DNA from: Bacillota bacterium
Lineage (GTDB): Bacteria > Bacillota > UBA4882 > UBA8346
Direction of reading: 5' to 3'
Length of the DNA: 60,042 nt
Assembly (NCBI GenBank): GCA_023436305.1
Contig: JAEZJQ010000093.1
Coordinates: forward strand, 1-60,042
The position numbers and the translations under genes were made by a program. The notes beneath the pieces were generated by a model, which was not told the DNA's origin, made no database searches, and worked only from the letters and a program-made list of their open reading frames with translations. Position 1 is the first letter of the stretch. Every line of letters starts with the position of its first letter. Of the stretch, positions 44,541 through 55,172 are shown piece after piece.

Positions 44541-47500
44541 TTACTTATACATCAACAATTTGACTAGATTGTCCACCTCATATTTCAGCAGGCGGTATTT
44601 CTTGGGGAATCTCCGTTTGGTAAATACTTTTAAGGCGGCTTCACAAGCTTGGAAGGTTCGTTTATAGATTTCCAAACTATTCTCGATCTCGCCGTTCAAA
44701 CTGTAGGCGGTCTTGAGATTATCCTGGGTGATGGCGAAATTCAACGGATAACGTTCCAGGGTATAGACTTCCAGGGATTTCTCAAAAGATTGTGCGGCCT
44801 GTTGACAGTTGGCGGTCTGGTCCTCGATTTTGGCCAATTTTAAATAGGCGTTGCCCAGGTTATTATAGGTGTTAGCGCTTAAAATCGGAAGTAATTCCAG
44901 GCTCCAGAACTTTAGGGTTTGTAAATAGGCTTCAATGGCGTATTTAAAATTTTTCGGCTGGTAGTCAATTTCCGTCAAACGAAAATAGGCATTTCCCAGA
45001 TTATTTTGCACCGTGGCGTATTCCATGGGAAAATCAACCGGATTGTAAATTTCTAAAGCCTCCTGAAAGACCTCGATGGCCCGTTTGCAAAAATTGGCTT
45101 TATCCTCAAGCGATGTTACCGTGGGCGATTCCGTCTCCAAATTATGCTGCGCGTAAGTATAACGCGGTGGAATTTGTTCGAATTTCCGTACTTTCAACAA
45201 CTCGCCATAAGCCAAACGGATAATCTTACTTTTGACGTTAATCTCACCCGTGGCCAAAATGTAACAGGCGCATCCTAAATTATTCAAGGTGGTGGCATAC
45301 TTTACCGGGGGCGTACCATCTTCATCCCCTCGAAACTTTAAGGCTTCTTCCAGGGCAAGAATTGTCTTCCGGCAGTTTCCCGGATCATACCGGCCTTTGG
45401 CCAGGGCGAAATAAGCGTTTCCTAGATTTCTTTGAGCATCGGCGTATTGGGTTGGAAATAGTTGCGGTGAATTCATTGTACTGGCTTCCTGGTAAAATTT
45501 CACCGCTTTTTTATAAAAACGAAGCGAATTAGTGACTTCCGCCAACATGCAATACGTTCTCGCGAGACTGTTCAAGGTTTCCAGGTACTGGACCCGGGAA
45601 TTCCGGTAGGTTTTTTGGGTTAAGGCGGCTTGAAACGACTGAACCGCCCGCCTTAAGTTAAGATAAGTTTCTTGATGGGGCGCCAATTTTAAATAGCCAT
45701 TGCCGAGACCGGCCAAAACGGCGGCATTTTGCGCCGGGGATTGATTCCGGTCGGCTTTGACGGCTTTCAGCGTTTGAATCGATTTATGATAATACTCCGC
45801 TTTGTCCTCAAGTTCAGCCAACAAGCAATACAGGGCGCCCAGATTTTTTTGAATTATGGAATATTCAGGGTCCCGATGTAGCGGTTCCCTCACTTTCAGA
45901 ACATCTTCATAGGTGTAAATCGCGTTCTTACAACCGGCAATATCTCGGGTGATAAAGGCCAGATCATAATAGGCATTGCCCAAGTGGATCCGGATTTGGT
46001 CGTTTTTCAGCAAAGCTCCTTCCGCGGGCTGTACTTCCAGCGCCGCCGAAAGTGCGTTGATGGCTTGCCGGATATTGGTAAGCGGGTCTTCAATCTTGGC
46101 CAGCCACAGATACTCTTTCCCCAGATTATATAAACCGGTGGCATAACGCACCGGATCGATCTCCCGGGTCCAAATTCGTAAAACCTCTTCATAAGCGGTA
46201 ATCGCTTTCCGGCAGTAACGGGTACCGCCTTCCATTCCGCTAAGAATACTGTAGACACTCCCCAGTTCATTTTGGATGATGGCGCAATCGGCCACCGAAT
46301 TTTTAATCATGTAAGCCTGGAGCGCCTCTTCATAAATCGCGACGGCGGTTTGATAATCGGCGCTGTCATCTTCCCAGGCGGCCATGGTCCGGTAGATATC
46401 CGCCAGGTTCTTTTTGGAACCGGCGTATTCCAGGGGGAAGTTTTCGAAAGTGTAGACTTTCATCGCTTCTTGATATGCGCCAATAGCCTGCTTGTAATGT
46501 TCAACTTTCTTTTCGATTTCGGCCAACAAGCAATAGACTTTACCCAGATCGATCTGGTTGGCGGCATAATTGACCGGATAATGGTCGATGGTTTTTGCCT
46601 TGAGAACTTCCTTAAAACTATAAAGCGCTTTTTTACAATAAGTACTCCGGTCAGACTTCTGGCTCTCATTGACCGCCAGCACAAAGTAGACATTTCCCAG
46701 ATTTTGCTGAATCACGGCATAATCGTTGGGCAATTGTTTCAGGGTATAATATTTCAGGGCGTTTTCAAAAGCGGTAATGGCCTTATGACAGTTTTCAACC
46801 GCATCCCGGATCGTCGCCAGCCGGCGATAGGCAATCCCTAAGTTTAACTGGGCTTTAGCGTAGTCCGCCGGGAATTGGTCGCCGATATAAACTTTCAGTA
46901 CCCCTTCATAAGCCTCAATCGCTCGTTTATAACAATCTCCCTGTTCTTCTTCCTCCGCCAGTTTATTATAAACGGCGCCCAACTGATTTAAAGTAACAGT
47001 ATAATCGGCGGGATGGTTTTCGGGAGTATATACCTTCAATGCTTCCCGGAAGGCTTTGATGGCCCGGCGGCAGTTGTCGACTTTGTTGTCGATATCAGCC
47101 AAGCAGCTGTAAGCCACCCCTAAATTGCTTTGGGTTTTGGCGAATTCAAACGGCGCCACCTGCCAGGTATTGACTTTGAGATTCTCTTCATAAGCGGCGA
47201 TGGCTTTTTGGAAATTCCCGTTCTTGGCATCGATCTGGGTTAAGCGCAGATAAGCGTTGCCAAGATTATTATGTGTCATGGCGTATTCCGCCGGAAACCG
47301 CTCCATATCCCAGACTTTTAAAGCTTCCTCATAAGCTTCGATGGCATTCCGGCAATTCAGGGCTGGTTCCTCGGCCTCAGCCAACATATAACAGGCGTTA
47401 CCCAGATTACTTTGGGACGATGCGTATTGCATTGGAAAACTTTCCAGGGTCCTGACTTTCAGCGCGTCCTGGATGCATTCGATGGCCCGTTTGCAATTGA

Positions 47501-50500
47501 GAGCTTTGTCTTCAACCTCGGCCAGGGTATTATAAATTTGGCCAAGCATGTTCTGAATGATGGCATGCTGGATCGGGGCTTTCAGCCGGTAAACGATGAG
47601 CGCTTCGTTAAAGACACCGATGGCTTTTTTACAATTCTCAGGCTTTTCTTCGATTCCGGCCAATGTTTGATAGATTGATCCCAAATTCTTCTGGGTCAGG
47701 GCGTACTGGAGCGGAAAAGATTGCAAAGTGTTGACTTTAATGGCTTCTTTATAAGCCAGAATCGCTTTACGACATACTTCGGGATTTCTCTCGATCTCCG
47801 CCAGTTTTTGATAAGCGTTACCCATTAAGTTTTGGGTGGCGGCGTATTCCACCGGCGCTAATTTTATAGAATAGATATTCAGCGCGTTCTCATAAGCGGC
47901 AATGGCTTTGACACAATTGTCGACGGCGTCCTTAATCTCCGCCAGCCGCAAATAGGCCGTGCCCAAGTTGCTTTGCGCCATGGCGTAACTGGACGGGAAG
48001 CGTTCGTTGTTATAGATTTCGATAACCGCTTCGTAGCTAATGATGGCTTTGTTGTAATTTTCGGTTTTGTTTTCCACCTCGGCCAAACTGCGGTAGGCAT
48101 TGCCGAGACTGTTGTGGGCTAAGGCGTACTCTAACGGCAAGGTCTCTTTCAGGTATATTTTTAAAGCCTCTTTAAAAGCGGTGATGGCTTTCTTGCAATA
48201 TTCGCTCTTATTACCATACTCCGCCAGGGTCAGATAGGCGGCTCCGATATTGTTATGAACGGCGGCATAAGACATGGCCGTCTCTTTTAACGAATAAACC
48301 TTGAGCGTTTCATGGTAAGCCTGGATGGCCCGGGTATAGTTCTCCGCCTTATCCTCCACTTCAGCCAACTTGCTGTAGACGGAACCCAGATTGTTTTGGG
48401 CCTGGGCGAATTCCTGGGGGTAATCTTCCAGGTTGTAAACTTTAAGAGCTTCCTCGTAAGCTTTCAGGGCCCGCGCATAATTTACGGCTGTGTTTTCCAC
48501 TTCCGCCAATTGGCAGTAAGCATCGCCCTGTTTCAACTGGCAAGCGGCGTACTCCCGGGGGTAGCAGTCGATAATCATGATCCGTAAAGCTTCCTTGTTG
48601 GTTTCGATAGCCTTTTTACAATTTTCAGCCTTGTCTTCCGCTTCCGCCAGTGAACTATAAAGCGCTCCCAGTTTATACTGGACGATTCCATATTCGTAAA
48701 TGCGTCCATCCTTGGTATAAAGTCTCAACGCTTCTTTTAATGCCGCAATGGCGCTTTTGCAGTTTTCGGCCTTATATTCAAAGTCGGCCAAATTGATGAA
48801 AGCGGAACCCAGTTTATCATGGATCAGGGCATAATCAAAGGTGGTCAAGGCATCGGAACGGAGCGCTTCCCGGTATGCCTTAACCGCCCGTTTGTTATTT
48901 TCCAGCCGGTTTTCATTCTCAGCCAGCTTCAGGTAGGCATTGCCCAACTGGTATTGAACCTGGCCGTATTTTTCGGTGAAATCGGCCAGAGTCCAATACT
49001 TAAGAGCTTCCAAAAAAGCGCCGATGGCCCGGCTGCAGTTAATGGTCTGCTCTTCCAGGGGAGCCAGCAGGAAGTGGACATTTCCCAACTCAAACCAAAG
49101 ACTCGGGTATTCATCCGGATCGTTTTCCGGAGTCTTTACTTTCAAGGTTTCCGTAAACGCTTCGATGGCCATTTTATAATTAAGGTAAGGTTGCTCGAAC
49201 TGGGCCAGTTCCTGGTAGGCCCGGCCCAAGAACTCTTGAGTAGCGGCATATTCCAAAGGAAGGAAACGAATGGTCCTGATAATCAACGCTTCTTCGTAAA
49301 AGCTAATCGCCGTCTTCAGATCGCGAGTACCCTGTACAGAATCTGTTGGTGTTTCCGCCCGGGCTATTTCCTGATAAATATTCCCCAGTTTATGTTTGAT
49401 GTCGGCATACTCTTTCGGCGCATTATCGATGGTATAGAAGTTCAGGGCTTCATGATAAGCATTGATGGCCTGATTGCCATTGGTGATCATATCCTGGATG
49501 GCGGCCAAACGTTGATAAGCCGTTCCGATTTGGTAACAAGCGGCGGCGCGTCGGGTTGGTTCAGACTCGAAGGGCCATTCTTTGCAGGCTTCGGTAAAGT
49601 TGGCGATGGCTTCCTGGCAATATTCCATAATGGCTTCCGGTTTGGTTTCATTCCGGCTTAAATCCAGATAAACCATCCCCAAATTATGGCGAATATCGCC
49701 ATAATCCAGTGGTACGGCTTCAGTGAGCATCATTTCGCGCGGATAAGCACGCAGAACTTCATGATAGGACTCCATGGCCCGGCGGCAATTCTCAACCCGG
49801 TCGTTAAATTCGGTCAGTTTTAAATAGGCGTTTCCCAAATAATTTTGGGTAACCGCATACTCCCTGACCATATTCCGGGAATAAACCCTGATCGACTCCT
49901 TAAAAGCGGCGATGGCGTCGCCCAGGTTGGGGCTGCGGGATTCGGCTTCAGAGAGGATGCCGTAAATGAGCCCCAGGTTTTGGTTGATGAGCGCGTACTG
50001 GCTGGGGAACGATTCGATGGTGTATACTTGAAGCGCGGCGGTATAATAACCGATGGCCTGGTATAAGATGCCGGTATCAACCGGGGTCGTTCCCAGTTTA
50101 TAATCAATATTGCCCAAAGTATAGGCAATTCGGGCGTAATCGATGGAGAAATCTTCCAGGGTATAAATTTGGAGCGCTTTTTGGTAGAATTCCACCGACT
50201 TCCGGTATTCGGAACACGAATCATCGGCCACGGCAATTTGATGATAGGCGTTTCCAAGATTATCGATAATGGCGGCATACTGTCCCGGACAATTATCCGG
50301 CGTGATTACTTTCAAAGCTTCCCCATAACGAGAGATGGCCTTTTGATAGTTGGTTTGCGGCTCGGTCACTTCGGCCAGCCGGATAAAAATATCCCCCAGA
50401 TTTTGTTGGATATTGGCGTACCGCGTTGGATCAAGCTCCAAGCTGTTTGTTTTGAGGGCTTCATTGTAGCTTTGAATGGCCGCCAGGTAATTGGCGGTAT

Positions 50501-53500
50501 TATTTTCAACGGCCGCCAGGATTTTATAGATGGCACCCAGGTTATTATGAATTGTGGCATAATCTTGCGGCACCCGTTCCAGGGTAAAAAACTTTAGGGC
50601 TTCATGATAAGCTTCGATGGCGTCATAACAATCTTCCGAACCCCGCGTGCGGCCGGCTTCGGACTCCGCCAAACCGTAAAAGACATTCCCCAGTTTATTT
50701 TGGGTAATGGCGTAATCCATGAGAAAGTTGGCCGGGTCATAGACTTTCAGCGCTTCCTGGTAACAGGCCGCCGCCTTGCGGTAATTGTCGTTAGGATTGC
50801 CGAATTCTCTGAGTCTTCCATAAATATCACCCAACTTGACTTCTATGACGGCATATTGTAACGGAAACGTATCCAGGGTGATGATCTGCAAGGAATCCGT
50901 ATATGCTGACGCTGCCGTCCGCAGGTTTTCAAAACAAGCTTCATAATTAGCCAGCTTGCTGTAGAGATCCCCCAGGCCGCTTTTGACAGTAGCCGCTTCT
51001 ACCCCGTAGTTTCGCCCGCTACTCAGACTCTGATTCCGGTAATGACGATTGTTATATACTTTAAAAGCTTGTTGTAAGGCGCTAATCGCCTGTTTACAAT
51101 GGACATCGGGTTCATCAAACTCCGCCAGCGCAAGGTGCGTCTCACCCAAAGCCACTTGGACATCAGCGTTTTGAAGCGGGAATTTATCTTCGTTATAAAT
51201 TTTTAAGGTCTCCCGGTAACTCGCCGCCGCGTTTTGATAGTTTTGACTCTTATCCTCGTCCAGGGCCAGTTTCGAGAACGTCTTGGCCAGTTGACTGTGA
51301 ATTACGGCGTATTCCTGGGGTGAAGCTTCCAGTGTGTATATCCGGAGCGCTTCTTGATAGGCGCGGATGGCCCGGTGACAATTAAAGGACAGCTCCTCAA
51401 GATCAGCCAGTTTTGAATATATATTGCCGAGATTGATTTGCATATTGCCATAGGACTGAGGATGGCTATCCTCGCTCCAAACTTTCAGCGTTTCCTGATA
51501 AGATTCGGCGGCCAGCCGAAGATTACCGGCCTCGGTTTCCAATCCGGCCATCTTGGTGTATATATCGCCCAATTTCATATGAATTGCGGCGTATTGGACC
51601 GGTAAATCGATGTTATATACCCGTAAAGCTTCCTTATAAGCCCAGGTTGCCTTTTGATAATTCCAGGACCGACTCTCGTACCCGGCCAAAGTAAAATAAA
51701 CGGCCCCCAGGTTCCGCTGGGTATCGGCGTAAAGCAAGGGAAAAGAGTCGATGGCGCAAATCTTTAAAGCTTCCTCATAGGCTTGGATCGCTTGCTTGCA
51801 ACTATCGGTGGTTCCTTCGATCAGGGCCAACTGATGATAAGCGTTGCCCAGATTATTCCGGACGGTGGCGTATTCCACCGGCATCTGGCGCAATTCCTCA
51901 ATTTTTAAAGCGTCTTCATAGGCTAGAATCGCCTTACGGTGATTTTCGGCGCCGCCCTTCACCCCGGCCAGTTTACTATAGGTAGCGCCTAAATTGAGTT
52001 TAGTGGCCAGGTAATCCGCAGGGAAGCGCTCACTGGTATAGATATTGACGGCTCCCTCGTAGCTTTCAGCCGCTCTACGGTAATTCTCGGCCTGATCTTC
52101 CACTTCGGCCAGGAGAAAATAGATGTTCCCCAACTGTTCCTGGGCTAAACCATATTCCATCAGCATGTTTTCCTTGATAAAAACGGATAAGGCCGATTTA
52201 AAAGCGATGGCGGCTTTTTTACAGTTTTCGCCCTTCTCCTCCAAGCCGGAAAGGCCACTGTAAGCAAGTCCCAATTTTTTTTGGAGCAGCGCGTATTTTA
52301 CCGGAGCCGTCTCCAGGGTATCAATTTTTAAAGCTTCCTGGTAAGCGGCGATTGCTTTGATACCGTATTCGGCCTTGCCATCATATTCGGCGAGTTTGCG
52401 GTACGCTTCACCAAGTTTGCTTTGGATCGCCGCATAACGTTTGGGGAAATCATTATAATTCAAATACGTTAAAGCTTCTTCATAAACGGAAATTGCTTTC
52501 CGGGCGTTATTAGTGGTTTCTTCAAGCTCGGCTAATTTTAAATATGCATTCCCCAAGTCTTCCCGGGTGATTGCCGCCTCAGCTTTAGACGAGGCAGGCT
52601 TTCCCATCAATTCATCCCGGACCCGGACAGCCTCTTCGTAAGCAGCGATCGCCAGTTTGTAATTGTCATTATGATCAATGGTTTCGGCCAAGCCGTAATA
52701 TATATCCCCGAGCTGATTTTGAATGAAAGCGTATTCCGCCGGGAATTGGGCCGGAATATATATGGTAAGCGCCTCCTGATAAGCCTGGATGGCCGGTTTG
52801 AACTGCCGGATACGTTCCCCTTCCTGTTCCCGTACGGCGGCTGATTTTTGGTAGGCTTGGCCCAGATTCAATTGAACCGCGGCGTATTTTAACGGGAACT
52901 GTCCCGGAGAATAAGCTTCCAAGGCGTTTTCCAGACTCTCGATGGCTTTTACGTAATCGGCGGCGGACTCATCGGCCTCCGCCAGCCGCAAGTAGGTACT
53001 GGCCAAATCATTTTGAACCGCGGCCCAGACGTCCATCATGGTATCCTGAGGGGCGCCTTTCAGGACTTCCTGGTATGCCGTAATGGCCTGATGATAGTTT
53101 TTCGCCTGATTTTCCAACCCGGCCAGGGTATAATACGCCTTTCCCAGGTTCCACTCGGTTTTTAAATAGTTTTGCGGAGTCTCGCGGCTGTATATTTTTA
53201 ACGCTTCCAGGCTAGCCTGGATCGATTTTTGGCAGTTGGCGATCGCCTCTTGATCCCGGGTAGGTTCCGGTGATTCGGACGGATTGGTTGATTGGACGAA
53301 TTGAAGATACGCTTCTCCAAGGTTTTGCTGAATGGCGGCGTAGAGTAACGGATACGCTTTCAGGGTAAATACTTTCAAGGCCTCCTGGTAGGCAAAAATG
53401 ATGCTCTGATAGTCCCTGGTCCGCTCTCCATCGGGATGATTCTCCAGTTTCAGGAGTTCCAGCATGGCATCGGCCAAGTTATTTTGAACCAGGGCATAAT

Positions 53501-55172
53501 CCAACGGGAATTCTAAAAAGTCCTTGACCTTAAAGACCTCGTGGTAGGAGTCAATGGCTTGCCGGTAATCTTCACTGTCGCGGCTGATCCTGGCCATTCG
53601 CAAATAAGCGTTACCTCGCTGTTGCTGAATGTTGGTATAATCCAAAGGGGCGTTGCCCATATTGCGAACCTTCAGGGCGGCGTCAAAAGCCCCGATGGCC
53701 TGCTGCAAAACCAGAGTCGGGCTGTCGCCTTCCGGCAGGCTCAAGTATATTTTACCCAGGTTATAATTGATGGCGGCGTAAGCGTCGGAAAAACTATCCG
53801 CCGTGCAACCTTTCAGCGCTTTCTGATAGTTCTCGATGGCGGATTGATAGTTCGAGTTCCGTTCCTCCACCTCGGCCAGGATACGGTGGCACGTTCCCAG
53901 GTTGTTGCGGCAGATGATGTAATTCATAGGAAAGTTGGCCAGGGTATATACTTTGAGGGCTTCCCCAAAAGCTTTCATGGCCTTTTTACAATTCACCGGC
54001 TTGTCTTGCATCTGGGCCAGGAGGCAATAGGCCACTCCCAGATTGGCCTGGTTCATGGCGTAATCGATTGGATAATTTTCTTTGGTATAATACTTCAGCG
54101 CCTCGGCATGGGCTTGAATGGCTCCCTGGCAGTTAAGATACCCGTCCTGGTATTTGGCCAGCTCGGTGGTGAGATAACCGATTTTTTTATGAAGTTCCGC
54201 GCCCAGACCGGGGTCGTTAACGGAAGGAACTTCACCCAGAATGTCTTGATAAATGGCGATGGCTTTATAGAAACAATCAATTTTTTTATGTTGGTCGGCC
54301 CATTGCAATTCACGGGCCTTGTATATATAAGCTTCGGCAATGATATCCGCCATCTCGGCCGGAATCATGATGTTATATTTCCCGGCCAGGGACTTGATCA
54401 GGGTATGGGCTTTTTCCAGTTCGGCGACACTGAAAGCGGAACCGCGATTGGCGGTGCTGTCGGGACCAGGAGCGTAGTAGTATTTCAAGATGCTGTCCAA
54501 AGCGGGCAGGAATTCGGCCAGTCCTTGGGCCGGAAGTTTTTTAATGATATTGTTTTTGAGGGTGACGGTAATCCGCTCAATGTGTTTGCGGAGTTCTTTC
54601 TCCAAAACCCGGGCCGGATGTTCAGGCTGGGTTACGCCGGCGCCCGGGTCGGTCACCGCCAGGTGCTTGACGACGCTTTCGCTTAGCAGGAAGCCGATAT
54701 CCAGAACCGGATCGCTAAGTTGTTCCTCAAAGACATTCTCCGGCAAGTTCGCATCTCCGGGCGCCAGGTATAAGGTTTTCATGTCCACCCTGGCGTCCCG
54801 GGTGGCCAGGATGATGGTAGGTTTTTTCCGGCCCATCAGCAGCCCGAACTCATATATAACATTGGAGGTAAACCCGTCCAAAACCACAACCCCCAGCGCG
54901 CAATTTTCGATCTGCTTCTCGAATTTGAGATTATTTTTACCCGGATACTTCCCCCCGGTCCGCTCCGGCCGGAACCCCTTTTGCCTCAGGATGCTTTCAA
55001 TTTGGGACAGCAATGGATGCATATACCCGGCGTGGGGCCGTTCCGCGTACACCAAAACACACGGCAGCTCCCCGTCGAATATGGTATCCAACCGCAAATC
55101 ATTTCCGGCGTCCGTTGTATTGAAAATATCGGTTCCGGCCACTCGATTAATGAGTTCCTGTTCCTTTGGCAT
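44541..55172 (-). CDS. Giant TIR-like domain protein with about 67 TPR-like repeats
   Basis: 3543 residues from the ATG at 55172 (GGAGG 14 bases upstream); no signal peptide or membrane segment. Residues ~35-125 are the same TIR-like domain as in the downstream gene: CVLVYAERP, ESILRQKGF, VVVLDGFTSNVIYEFGLLMG with Glu108, and KPTIIL. Residues ~185-318 match its helical spacer (HPARVLEKELR...). From ~320 to the C-terminus about 67 repeats of 47 residues were counted by eye, with the core NLG-AY--LAE, then NC-KAI-AY-EALKVYT. Units 6, 7, 10, 22, 25, 31, 34 and 53 carry short insertions. The last half unit ends like the paralogue (NLVKLLMYK). The array would form a very long superhelix for protein binding. 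Catalysis by the head domain (for example NAD+ cleavage) is inference. Confidence 0.85.
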   Translation of the reverse strand: MPKEQELINRVAGTDIFNTTDAGNDLRLDTIFDGELPCVLVYAERPHAGYMHPLLSQIESILRQKGFRPERTGGKYPGKNNLKFEKQIENCALGVVVLDGFTSNVIYEFGLLMGRKKPTIILATRDARVDMKTLYLAPGDANLPENVFEEQLSDPVLDIGFLLSESVVKHLAVTDPGAGVTQPEHPARVLEKELRKHIERITVTLKNNIIKKLPAQGLAEFLPALDSILKYYYAPGPDSTANRGSAFSVAELEKAHTLIKSLAGKYNIMIPAEMADIIAEAYIYKARELQWADQHKKIDCFYKAIAIYQDILGEVPSVNDPGLGAELHKKIGYLTTELAKYQDGYLNCQGAIQAHAEALKYYTKENYPIDYAMNQANLGVAYCLLAQMQDKPVNCKKAMKAFGEALKVYTLANFPMNYIICRNNLGTCHRILAEVEERNSNYQSAIENYQKALKGCTADSFSDAYAAINYNLGKIYLSLPEGDSPTLVLQQAIGAFDAALKVRNMGNAPLDYTNIQQQRGNAYLRMARISRDSEDYRQAIDSYHEVFKVKDFLEFPLDYALVQNNLADAMLELLKLENHPDGERTRDYQSIIFAYQEALKVFTLKAYPLLYAAIQQNLGEAYLQFVQSTNPSESPEPTRDQEAIANCQKSIQASLEALKIYSRETPQNYLKTEWNLGKAYYTLAGLENQAKNYHQAITAYQEVLKGAPQDTMMDVWAAVQNDLASTYLRLAEADESAADYVKAIESLENALEAYSPGQFPLKYAAVQLNLGQAYQKSAAVREQEGERIRQFKPAIQAYQEALTIYIPAQFPAEYAFIQNQLGDIYYGLAETIDHNDNYKLAIAAYEEAVRVRDELMGKPASSKAEAAITREDLGNAYLKLAELEETTNNARKAISVYEEALTYLNYNDFPKRYAAIQSKLGEAYRKLAEYDGKAEYGIKAIAAYQEALKIDTLETAPVKYALLQKKLGLAYSGLSGLEEKGENCKKAAIAFKSALSVFIKENMLMEYGLAQEQLGNIYFLLAEVEDQAENYRRAAESYEGAVNIYTSERFPADYLATKLNLGATYSKLAGVKGGAENHRKAILAYEDALKIEELRQMPVEYATVRNNLGNAYHQLALIEGTTDSCKQAIQAYEEALKICAIDSFPLLYADTQRNLGAVYFTLAGYESRSWNYQKATWAYKEALRVYNIDLPVQYAAIHMKLGDIYTKMAGLETEAGNLRLAAESYQETLKVWSEDSHPQSYGNMQINLGNIYSKLADLEELSFNCHRAIRAYQEALRIYTLEASPQEYAVIHSQLAKTFSKLALDEDKSQNYQNAAASYRETLKIYNEDKFPLQNADVQVALGETHLALAEFDEPDVHCKQAISALQQAFKVYNNRHYRNQSLSSGRNYGVEAATVKSGLGDLYSKLANYEACFENLRTAASAYTDSLQIITLDTFPLQYAVIEVKLGDIYGRLREFGNPNDNYRKAAACYQEALKVYDPANFLMDYAITQNKLGNVFYGLAESEAGRTRGSEDCYDAIEAYHEALKFFTLERVPQDYATIHNNLGAIYKILAAVENNTANYLAAIQSYNEALKTNSLELDPTRYANIQQNLGDIFIRLAEVTEPQTNYQKAISRYGEALKVITPDNCPGQYAAIIDNLGNAYHQIAVADDSCSEYRKSVEFYQKALQIYTLEDFSIDYARIAYTLGNIDYKLGTTPVDTGILYQAIGYYTAALQVYTIESFPSQYALINQNLGLIYGILSEAESRSPNLGDAIAAFKESIRVYSRNMVREYAVTQNYLGNAYLKLTEFNDRVENCRRAMESYHEVLRAYPREMMLTEAVPLDYGDIRHNLGMVYLDLSRNETKPEAIMEYCQEAIANFTEACKEWPFESEPTRRAAACYQIGTAYQRLAAIQDMITNGNQAINAYHEALNFYTIDNAPKEYADIKHKLGNIYQEIARAETPTDSVQGTRDLKTAISFYEEALIIRTIRFLPLEYAATQEFLGRAYQELAQFEQPYLNYKMAIEAFTETLKVKTPENDPDEYPSLWFELGNVHFLLAPLEEQTINCSRAIGAFLEALKYWTLADFTEKYGQVQYQLGNAYLKLAENENRLENNKRAVKAYREALRSDALTTFDYALIHDKLGSAFINLADFEYKAENCKSAIAALKEALRLYTKDGRIYEYGIVQYKLGALYSSLAEAEDKAENCKKAIETNKEALRIMIIDCYPREYAACQLKQGDAYCQLAEVENTAVNYARALKAYEEALKVYNLEDYPQEFAQAQNNLGSVYSKLAEVEDKAENYTRAIQAYHETLKVYSLKETAMSYAAVHNNIGAAYLTLAEYGNKSEYCKKAITAFKEALKIYLKETLPLEYALAHNSLGNAYRSLAEVENKTENYNKAIISYEAVIEIYNNERFPSSYAMAQSNLGTAYLRLAEIKDAVDNCVKAIAAYENALNIYSIKLAPVEYAATQNLMGNAYQKLAEIERNPEVCRKAILAYKEAIKVNTLQSFPLQYALTQKNLGSIYQTLAGIEEKPENCKKAIGVFNEALIVYRLKAPIQHAIIQNMLGQIYNTLAEVEDKALNCKRAIECIQDALKVRTLESFPMQYASSQSNLGNACYMLAEAEEPALNCRNAIEAYEEALKVWDMERFPAEYAMTHNNLGNAYLRLTQIDAKNGNFQKAIAAYEENLKVNTWQVAPFEFAKTQSNLGVAYSCLADIDNKVDNCRRAIKAFREALKVYTPENHPADYTVTLNQLGAVYNKLAEEEEQGDCYKRAIEAYEGVLKVYIGDQFPADYAKAQLNLGIAYRRLATIRDAVENCHKAITAFENALKYYTLKQLPNDYAVIQQNLGNVYFVLAVNESQKSDRSTYCKKALYSFKEVLKAKTIDHYPVNYAANQIDLGKVYCLLAEIEKKVEHYKQAIGAYQEAMKVYTFENFPLEYAGSKKNLADIYRTMAAWEDDSADYQTAVAIYEEALQAYMIKNSVADCAIIQNELGSVYSILSGMEGGTRYCRKAITAYEEVLRIWTREIDPVRYATGLYNLGKEYLWLAKIEDPLTNIRQAINALSAALEVQPAEGALLKNDQIRIHLGNAYYDLAFITRDIAGCKNAIYTYEDVLKVREPLHRDPEYSIIQKNLGALYCLLAELEDKAEYYHKSIQTLKAVKADRNQSPAQNAAVLAGLGNGYLKLAPHQETYLNLRRAVQSFQAALTQKTYRNSRVQYLETLNSLARTYCMLAEVTNSLRFYKKAVKFYQEASTMNSPQLFPTQYADAQRNLGNAYFALAKGRYDPGNCRKTILALEEALKFRGDEDGTPPVKYATTLNNLGCACYILATGEINVKSKIIRLAYGELLKVRKFEQIPPRYTYAQHNLETESPTVTSLEDKANFCKRAIEVFQEALEIYNPVDFPMEYATVQNNLGNAYFRLTEIDYQPKNFKYAIEAYLQTLKFWSLELLPILSANTYNNLGNAYLKLAKIEDQTANCQQAAQSFEKSLEVYTLERYPLNFAITQDNLKTAYSLNGEIENSLEIYKRTFQACEAALKVFTKRRFPKKYRLLKYEVDNLVKLLMYK
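44560..54215 (-). repeat. 141-bp coding repeats (47-residue TPR-like units)
   Basis: The DNA of the giant gene is a 9.6-kb array of diverged 141-bp units that keep frame. Insertions in units are multiples of three. Sequence identity between units is moderate, so the array is old, although some runs (units 39-52) are more alike and may be younger. Confidence 0.8.

Noticed and set aside
53541..54686. 381-codon plus-strand frame inside the giant TPR gene
   Set aside because: It is a shadow of the repetitive minus-strand coding sequence; the minus frame carries the domains.
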